This document shows positions 8,901 to 12,663 of a stretch of 12,663 nt of DNA, in pieces (the stretch's first letter is position 1; each line of letters begins with the position of its first letter). The position numbers were made by a program, and so were the translations under genes. The notes beneath the pieces are model-generated. The model searched no databases, was not told the DNA's origin, and saw nothing but the letters and a program-made list of their open reading frames with translations. The stretch is from Paracoccaceae bacterium (GTDB lineage: Bacteria; Pseudomonadota; Alphaproteobacteria; Rhodobacterales; Rhodobacteraceae), in the NCBI GenBank assembly GCA_023260935.1, contig JALQTL010000275.1, positions 1 through 12,663 of the forward strand. Reading direction: 5' to 3'.

Positions 8901-11181
8901 GGCGATCCGCGAAACCTACGCCCGGCCGGAACCGCTGGTGGTGACAGTAAATGCGGGTGACTGCCTGCACGTCACGCTGGTGAACACGTTGACCCATTCG
9001 GGCAAGGACCATGGCCCTGCCCGGCAGGACATGGCCGATCTGCCGGGCGATGCCCGGATGCCCGGGATCACCTCGATTAATACTGACCGGCACTGGAACC
9101 CCGAACCCACAGATGCGGAAGAACCGGTCGATGTGACAGAAGTCACTTCAGCTCGGGGCAAGGATATCCGCCCTTCGGCCCGGCTGGCGGTGACGCTGCC
9201 CTTGCCGATGCTGACCACGCAATCAAGTGTGGGGCGGCCCTTTGGCAGGAATGAAACGATAGCGCTGGACGGGGTGCCGGCTGCGGACCCTGTGCAGCTT
9301 CTATCGATCCGGAATATGGGGGGGGCCGCGCAGATCGAACAGGTCCAGTTCTATGCCGGGCTGGCCTATGGCCGCCGGACTGATCCGGGCACACCGGCTT
9401 CGGCGCTGCTGTCGATGGCAACGCCCGAAATTCTGGAATTGCCCGCCATGGCCGACGGCTCCTTCCGTCTGGGCGACTTCCTGACGCGGCAACAGGACAG
9501 CCGAAACGCCTTGAAGGCAGACCTGACCGAGCGCCTGAGCAGCCTTCCGGAGGTGGACCGGGTAGCCCCCGGCTTCCCTGGCGCCACCCTGCCGGACCCC
9601 GGGCTTCAAGGCTTGCAGCGGCAATTGTCTGACTTGCTGGACATCGGGCCGGTCCCGGACAAGCCGACACTGCGCATCCCAAGGCGCGATCCGGGGCACC
9701 TTCTGGGCACGCGGATGGATGCTGCCCGTGTGACGTCCGACTGGCTTCGCCAACAGGCCCCCCTGATCGAGGAACTGCGGATCAACGAGGCCTTGCTTGC
9801 CTCGGTGCTCAAGACCCTTGGCCTTGACCTGGAATTCAAGCCCTATGCCTTCGGCGGGCTGCCCATCAAATCCTTTGGCGATCTGATCGGGCACGGGTCG
9901 CACGGGCTGTTCGGCGCGATCACGGTAGCCCCGCAAGACAGCAGCCTGTCGGAAGAACGCGTCAGCCGGGTTCTGCTGACGTCAGCCGGCTGCGACAGGT
10001 TGATCCTTGGCCAAGGCGGCAAGGCCCTGATGCGGGAAGGCACGTTGCAAAAGCTGTATGGCGGTCTGGGACAGGGGCCCGGCTTGAGCGGTCTGCTGCA
10101 AGATGGCCTGATTGCCCGGTTTGATTACGAATGCCGGACACGGGTTCTGGTGCCCCGGCCGGTTACCTCGGACAGGGGCTTGCTAAACCCGCTGTTCGCC
10201 ACCACGCTGACCACCCCCGGCCCTTCGGGCAGCAAGCACCGGGTGCGCCAGTTCACGCTGTTCTGGCAAGACGGGCTGAACCTGCGCGACAGGCAAAGTG
10301 CGAACCGCTGGGCATCGCCCCTGCGCCTGCGCCTGACCAATCTGCTGAATGCCGATGCAAACCTTGCCAGCCTTCCCCTGCGTCGGGCGCTCGCACTGGA
10401 CACGCCCGTGATTGACCGGCTGGAAGCCCAAGGGCTGCGCACGCTGGCCGATCTGGCAGAGCGCGCGGATACCGGCCGTATCCATGGCCAGATCGAGGGG
10501 CTGGATCTTGAAGATCTTGTCCTTCGCCCCGACCTGCTGGCCAGAATCGGCGAAAACCCGAGGCTTCGCTTGCCCCCCTTCCGAAGGCTGAAGGAAAACG
10601 CCCGGATCGTGCATGACTGCAAGATCTGTGATGACAGCTATGATTGGGGCGAAAATGGCATCAGCTATCTTAGCGAGCCTTTCGATATCCGCCTGCGCAA
10701 CTGGCAGGGCAACAGAACCCCGATCGAGCGTCATTACGACTTCAACGCAGATGAATTCGGCGCGGTGCAGGGCCCGCACGACAGGTCGGCCTCTTTCTTC
10801 CGTCTGGGGCAGGACGAACTGCCGGTCTGGCCCCAGGCACCCGTGCCGGTGCTGCGGGCAGTGGCGGGCGAAGAGGTCGTCATTCACGTCGTGCATCCCG
10901 GCGGAAGGGCGCGTCAGCGTGCCTTTGTGACGGTGGCGCAGGATTACGACGATCTCTTTGCCGGCTTCGGCTTTCCGCGCGGGGCGCTGCTGGCGCCCGG
11001 AAAGGCGCTGACGGCATCGCTGACCAAGCCGCTGGATGCGGGGTGCTATCTGTTCTTTGACGGGCCGACGCATCTGCGTTCGGGCGGGGTCTGGGGGCTG
11101 ATCGATGTGATCCCGGCCAACGGCCTGGGCGATCAGCCGCTGGAAACCTATCCCGGCACATCCTGCGCGCGGCTGAAATGA
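2914..11181 (+). CDS. Giant exported multicopper oxidase (manganese-oxidase/OmpB-like), 2755 aa
   Basis: A secreted copper enzyme expected to oxidise a substrate at a type 1 copper and pass electrons to a trinuclear cluster that reduces O2. Residues 1-24 are a Sec signal peptide (AHA at 22-24). Family wording appears in order: MIVYNRFGSFNPFGMMYALRR near 70-90, GDILHIRLTN from 142, THGLFGAVVAEP around 299, FSVFFHDEL 401-409, CVEC 461-464, HVFHLHAHQW 514-523, FHCHLYPHFAQGM 586-598, GQHIHLVKFD 1105-1113, HDHFGPSSIQQHG 1241-1253, HHDPYLVNYRGEP from 1484, GDCLHVTLVN from 2016, SHGLFGAITVAP around 2330. One full ligand set is present, in permuted order. Relatives include MnxG, MofA and Geobacter OmpB, all much shorter as I recall (about 1200-1700 residues), so Mn(II) oxidation is plausible but metal-oxide respiration or other roles fit too. 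There is no CXXCH haem motif. The stop overlaps the next gene. Confidence 0.9.
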   Translation: MNFKAFLLSLYALTLPLTALPAHAQDTAEGSDSAMKCVARHDQVNALLQDDQPRFGRTVCADIVAMDQMIVYNRFGSFNPFGMMYALRRDVVNLDDPVQAFTADQCDRLKGVEGYGTGLQAGKVRLKDCKRARPLTLRANAGDILHIRLTNLLRPLQPHTPRPRNAPDFSRDFCHQKPTPAPETLAGILRAWVSWGDQSASEHREVSCPEVANDSDSETDFAPDWPVSRGANLAIQGLTAFAIVDGQMAEAPDACKGLGAIRPGSVVDCLYMIDREGPFFMASTGAPAGGEGDGGSLTHGLFGAVVAEPKGTSWYRSQLTKAGFDEAFPPATDAARHARDAAAFDGVARYETEVLDEISKTYVPVLNMLRALQADVFELVHADLNAIVHNPKEPDRTFREFSVFFHDELKTFYPRNFEELGDFGGGQLQGVRNGFAINYGASGMGDMLLANRKGIGPAANCVECLYEEFFLTSWANGDPALLEQFSDDPSNVHHSYLNDRVVFRNFHAGPKETHVFHLHAHQWFAGNDGGRGSYLDSQTVAPQQGFTYDIYEGGLEVYHKGTGGKPGWYETLGSGNRNRTVGDSIFHCHLYPHFAQGMWELWRVHDVLEDGSRKLPDGQWEPTLSLAEMHPEVRAKRRPGSVHRVTGAWIEPADTLLPSNLGTPIPALVPLPGQAWPVLPTYPEAVAKLGPDGKVSPDDSETPDDPEPVMAEYFPGYPFYIAGRPGHRPPQAPMDIARKLDADGQTVTAEFLDGGLPRHVMLAESSRALPFILPDHVAKALDEGSAAKTLADALTDTDLAQREALQRQVVASALALGDLTLELKKATLDLLPYDGTALERSGMAFHHKGEADGRTLKLLAADGSTSTFDPLNGGYTSVGGLAFAVNGAAPKPGAPFADPCGAPEGFGALRRTAANDYSWDFAGKLRPVYADPSLTVRATDEQISNWVLFLRAPGYPKPDVYAADDAGAAVIVPRDDLVMEADPFLLGITATRGFGANADFTPDPAVVGYRRYAASAVQVDLVTNRAGWHDPQARINVLTTASDRYKEGYGRNAGRISPKITASEEPFFFRALSGECIEFRHTNELPKDLELDDFQVKTPTDTIGQHIHLVKFDVTSSDGSGNGFNYEDGTLAPGEIAARICAAKNTSTAAKITTDRSPGERAIREWVGDPDLGDLCVMKDGIWKVSDSYKHKIWKLAYSKYGDLFQTTTQRWFADPVLSDLRHAAPEEGKADRTLRTVFSHDHFGPSSIQQHGFYTALVIEPQNAVICKETNVACTAVRKDRSLVTASDMDVGARKVIVDLFPVETALPDPERVAVHREFALSIADFALLYDPRAALTPRDFDQQMNALASDKDEAASRGMARLMCEARYASSPARMSELCGSGLKQTATFWHGAGNDVPPAWLAEGRPGDLATHRANLQSGLFSSLLIAQEGGALLSPAEHLEHHLKSFRARAAGFAGPDAPKARLARPVSPPERPESISVDHHDPYLVNYRGEPFPLRIGTNSSDTDDCRLRPLGFWVAALATGVTQNCRISDQRKGPAGDMANVMLSAPHGDPVVPILNLFDEESLQFRLIQGAQEVQHSFTVEGFTWPRNIDQRFPSMMREIDDLTPRKTLVRQCHESHGVQSGLRMAREGRPDEYARWTRSGSEGFPVGSPERKFWQDMDHQIATCFNVDGHIAAQEIGISEHFEFKAAFLYDAGIPGSMDRISRKLMLRSLREGEIGRDTALADLAQRLEELQAALDTRKTSDTPYHFGSQDALWNGAWGLLRVHEPAEHARRLMAAISATKALQRDLQAPGRGDGPLSKEEQQRYLNLTSDSIDEVLNRPLPPSQRNEAGSPIILEPPLGYDRTFPDALQQAPALVPLDAYRRDEAVQDEARRLRDRIIATQGDRAIRAAADSESAAAMPVERGPNVARCEETAPRVHAAIAAVESRAVFGPGLGGTPYSPELHDENGLFMALVDPRRLINPDAPDSVTEAQIASPFSWRDIPRDRVLKAIRETYARPEPLVVTVNAGDCLHVTLVNTLTHSGKDHGPARQDMADLPGDARMPGITSINTDRHWNPEPTDAEEPVDVTEVTSARGKDIRPSARLAVTLPLPMLTTQSSVGRPFGRNETIALDGVPAADPVQLLSIRNMGGAAQIEQVQFYAGLAYGRRTDPGTPASALLSMATPEILELPAMADGSFRLGDFLTRQQDSRNALKADLTERLSSLPEVDRVAPGFPGATLPDPGLQGLQRQLSDLLDIGPVPDKPTLRIPRRDPGHLLGTRMDAARVTSDWLRQQAPLIEELRINEALLASVLKTLGLDLEFKPYAFGGLPIKSFGDLIGHGSHGLFGAITVAPQDSSLSEERVSRVLLTSAGCDRLILGQGGKALMREGTLQKLYGGLGQGPGLSGLLQDGLIARFDYECRTRVLVPRPVTSDRGLLNPLFATTLTTPGPSGSKHRVRQFTLFWQDGLNLRDRQSANRWASPLRLRLTNLLNADANLASLPLRRALALDTPVIDRLEAQGLRTLADLAERADTGRIHGQIEGLDLEDLVLRPDLLARIGENPRLRLPPFRRLKENARIVHDCKICDDSYDWGENGISYLSEPFDIRLRNWQGNRTPIERHYDFNADEFGAVQGPHDRSASFFRLGQDELPVWPQAPVPVLRAVAGEEVVIHVVHPGGRARQRAFVTVAQDYDDLFAGFGFPRGALLAPGKALTASLTKPLDAGCYLFFDGPTHLRSGGVWGLIDVIPANGLGDQPLETYPGTSCARLK
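4453..4707 (+). other. Intact copper motifs C and D in module I (residues 514-598)
   Basis: The motif HVFHLHAH supplies the type 1 ligand H514, the type 2 ligand H517 and the type 3 ligand H519. The motif HCHLYPHFAQGM supplies the type 3 ligands H587 and H589, the type 1 ligands C588 and H593, and axial M598. In ordinary laccase-type enzymes these two motifs close the protein. Here they sit in the first quarter. The assignments follow the standard multicopper oxidase consensus and are not structural data. Confidence 0.85.
6229..6669 (+). other. Intact copper motifs A and B in module II (residues 1106-1252)
   Basis: H1106-I-H1108 corresponds to the canonical HxH of motif A (one type 2 and one type 3 ligand), and H1241-D-H1243 to motif B (two type 3 ligands). 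They complete the trinuclear set begun by motifs C and D about 500 residues earlier. The domain ends with QQHGFYTALVIEP, matching the HGLFGA-type domain ends at 299 and 2330. Confidence 0.75.
8167..8223 (+). other. Ligand-less copper loop at the end of module II (residues 1752-1770)
   Basis: The sequence YHFGSQDALWNGAWGLLRV aligns by its G-x-W-x-L-x-R-V end with the active loop of module I (GMWELWRV at 597-604). The HCH triplet, the second type 1 histidine and the methionine are absent. This is a cupredoxin domain that kept its fold but cannot hold a type 1 copper by this loop. Confidence 0.6.
11044..11103 (+). other. Degenerate copper loop at the end of module III (residues 2711-2730)
   Basis: The stretch from C2711 to I2730 reads CYLFFDGPTHL followed by RSGGVWGLI. 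It aligns with the module I loop through the C, the later H (H2720) and the G-G-V-W-G end, but it lacks HCH and the methionine. The spacing of C2711 to H2720 is nine, not the five of a type 1 site, so copper binding is unlikely. It is the third copy of the same structural loop. Confidence 0.55.
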
Positions 11182-12663
11182 CGGGCGGGGGATGCGGGCA
11201 TGGGCTGCGGATGGCAGCACTGGCGCTTCTGGCGGGCGGGCTGGGAATCGCGGCAACGGCCCCGGTGGCGCGGGCGCAGACCAGCCTGACGGCCACATTG
11301 GCGCTGGTCGATCCGGTCAGCGGGGCCGCCGTCGGGGCCGAAGGCGGGCGCAATGTCCGGCTTCGGGTGCAGTTGACAGAGCCGGCGACAGGGGCCACCC
11401 CACGCGGGCTTTACCTGATGGGCTGGGCCCGCCCGATGACCGAAGACAATGCAAGCTGTGCGCGCGTTGCCCAGAACTTCCGCGCAACCCGCCAGACGCC
11501 TCGTGGCGCGGTTGACCTGAATGGCACGCTTTTTGCCACGCTGAATCGCGATGCCTCGGTCAGTGTGGTGGATCCGAAGCTGAACCTCTACAGTTCCAAC
11601 ATGCTGGCGGCCCATGTGCTTGATCCCGCCACCACGGCCTTTGCCCCCGACAGGCGCCACATGCGCGCGCTTGCGGCCGGCGCTGCCGGCCAGATCATCA
11701 CGGCAGATCTGACCGGCCCGGGCCAAGGCCTGCTGGCGGATCTGGGCCAGCCCGTCACCGGGCTTGCGGTTGGCCCCAACGGCCGGGTCTGGGCTGCCAC
11801 GGCGCCGGGCGATCTGGTGACGCTGGGCCCGGACGGGGCTGAAATCGCGCGCCTGTCGCTGGGCGGGCCGGTAACACTGGTGCCCGCGACGGACCCTGAA
11901 GACCCCCATATGACAGCCTTTTCCGAAAGCGGGATGGCGCTGCTCGTGAACCGTAATACCGGGCACGAGCTTCTGCGCACCCGCTTTCCCGGCCCGCTGA
12001 TTTCGGTGGCCGCCATCGGGGCGCAGGGAATGATCGGCCTTACCCAAGGCGCCACCGAGGCCGAACTGCGCTATGCCGATGCCCCCGACCGGGCCATCCG
12101 GGTTCCGCTGGGGGCAGCCTTTGGCCGCGTCTCTACCGGGCCGGACGGGCGGATTGGCGTGGTCTGGACACCCGATGACGCGCTGGTGGCACTGGTCGAT
12201 TTCGGCAGGGGCCGGGTGGTGCAGCAGCTTTCGCTGGACGGAAATGCCGTATCCGATGTGACCTTTACCGATAATGCGGCCTATCTGTTCAGCCCCGATG
12301 GCGGCTTTGTCGGGGCGATTGACCTTGCCACCGTCAGCCTTGGGCGGGCGGCTGTGCTTCGGCGCATTCCGCTGGGGGCAAGCCTTGCCACGCCCGATCC
12401 AGATGCGCGGCTGGTGGTGCCGCTGCTGCCCTCGACCCGGATCCTTGCGGTATCGGCGGAAAACCAGACCGGCTGGATCATCGGCGAAACCGCCTCGTCG
12501 GTCGAAATGCCACCGATGGATTCGGTGCGCCTGCGCGGCGGCGTGCCGCGCCTTGTGCATGCGGTGGACCGCAGCTTTGCCGAGGTTGCCCCGGGCACCT
12601 ATGAAACCGTCTGGGCCTTCAACCCCGGCCCGTGGGAACTGGTGCTGACCACCAGCCTTGGCG
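11178..12663 (+). CDS. Exported beta-propeller-like protein, partial (cut by right edge)
   Basis: The frame is open from the ATG at 11178 to the window end (495 codons), with the same GC3 bias as its neighbour. The ATG overlaps the oxidase TGA (ATGA), so translation is probably coupled; no strong Shine-Dalgarno is seen, and an ATG at 11211 is an alternative start. Residues 12-33 form a signal peptide with cleavage at ARA-Q (31-33). After a beta-rich N-terminal part, VDLNGTLFATLNRDASVSVVDP near 112-133 and repeats such as VTGLAVGPNGRVWAA at 193-207 and STGPDGRIGVVW near 319-330 look like YVTN/NHL-type propeller blades. The residues near the edge (VAPGTYETVWAF) look like a small beta-sandwich domain. 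There is no enzyme motif or CXXCH. Inferred role: periplasmic partner, scaffold or maturation factor for the oxidase. Confidence 0.8.
   Translation, partial: MTGGGCGHGLRMAALALLAGGLGIAATAPVARAQTSLTATLALVDPVSGAAVGAEGGRNVRLRVQLTEPATGATPRGLYLMGWARPMTEDNASCARVAQNFRATRQTPRGAVDLNGTLFATLNRDASVSVVDPKLNLYSSNMLAAHVLDPATTAFAPDRRHMRALAAGAAGQIITADLTGPGQGLLADLGQPVTGLAVGPNGRVWAATAPGDLVTLGPDGAEIARLSLGGPVTLVPATDPEDPHMTAFSESGMALLVNRNTGHELLRTRFPGPLISVAAIGAQGMIGLTQGATEAELRYADAPDRAIRVPLGAAFGRVSTGPDGRIGVVWTPDDALVALVDFGRGRVVQQLSLDGNAVSDVTFTDNAAYLFSPDGGFVGAIDLATVSLGRAAVLRRIPLGASLATPDPDARLVVPLLPSTRILAVSAENQTGWIIGETASSVEMPPMDSVRLRGGVPRLVHAVDRSFAEVAPGTYETVWAFNPGPWELVLTTSLG

Noticed and set aside
4294..10629. CxxC pairs as haem c attachment sites
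   Set aside because: Neither CVEC nor CKIC is followed by histidine, so the CXXCH requirement is not met.
11148..12560. Minus-strand ORF of 470 codons
   Set aside because: Antisense to the open plus-strand propeller gene, which has a signal peptide, coupled start and propeller-like repeats; the antisense product is arginine/glycine/histidine-rich with no domain.

Overview
The window looks like a chromosomal segment of a high-GC alphaproteobacterium, most likely of the Rhodobacterales (Rhodobacter/Paracoccus/Gemmobacter type). This rests on strong GC3 bias, a compact dusA plus TauE/SafE-type permease neighbourhood, and protein wording typical of that order. It is a judgement from reading, not a database result.

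Layout. Positions 1-2204 hold three genes on the minus strand. In transcription order they are dusA (tRNA-dihydrouridine synthase A), a TauE/SafE (TSUP) family permease, and a conserved hypothetical gene cut by the left edge. The last two overlap at their stop/start. Positions 2205-2913 form a divergent intergenic region of about 700 bases. It contains a doubtful small minus-strand ORF, a cluster of three CGAATC repeats, two short dyads, a good sigma70-like promoter (CTGACG-N17-TACAAT) and a Shine-Dalgarno that places the start of the next gene at a GTG (2914), not at the upstream GTG (2836).

Positions 2914-11181 are one huge plus-strand gene for an exported protein of 2755 residues. It is a giant multicopper oxidase of the kind that includes the large manganese-oxidase-like proteins (MnxG/MofA/McoA) and Geobacter OmpB. 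All ten histidines, the cysteine and the axial methionine needed for one complete multicopper site can be read. They are in permuted order: the motifs usually at the C-terminus (HxxHxH and HCHxxxHxxxGM) lie at residues 514-598, and the motifs usually at the N-terminus (HxH ... HxH) lie at 1106-1243. The protein reads as three successive two-cupredoxin modules. The one intact active site falls between the second half of module I and the first half of module II. The matching loops in modules II and III have lost their ligands.

Positions 11178-12663 are a second plus-strand gene that overlaps the oxidase stop codon (ATGA) and runs off the right edge. It encodes another exported protein with a beta-propeller-like pattern. 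The two are almost certainly one operon, so the likely system is a periplasmic or outer-surface giant copper oxidase with a propeller partner. The physiological substrate (Mn(II), another metal, or an organic) cannot be read from the sequence. No RNA genes, mobile elements or CRISPR arrays were seen.
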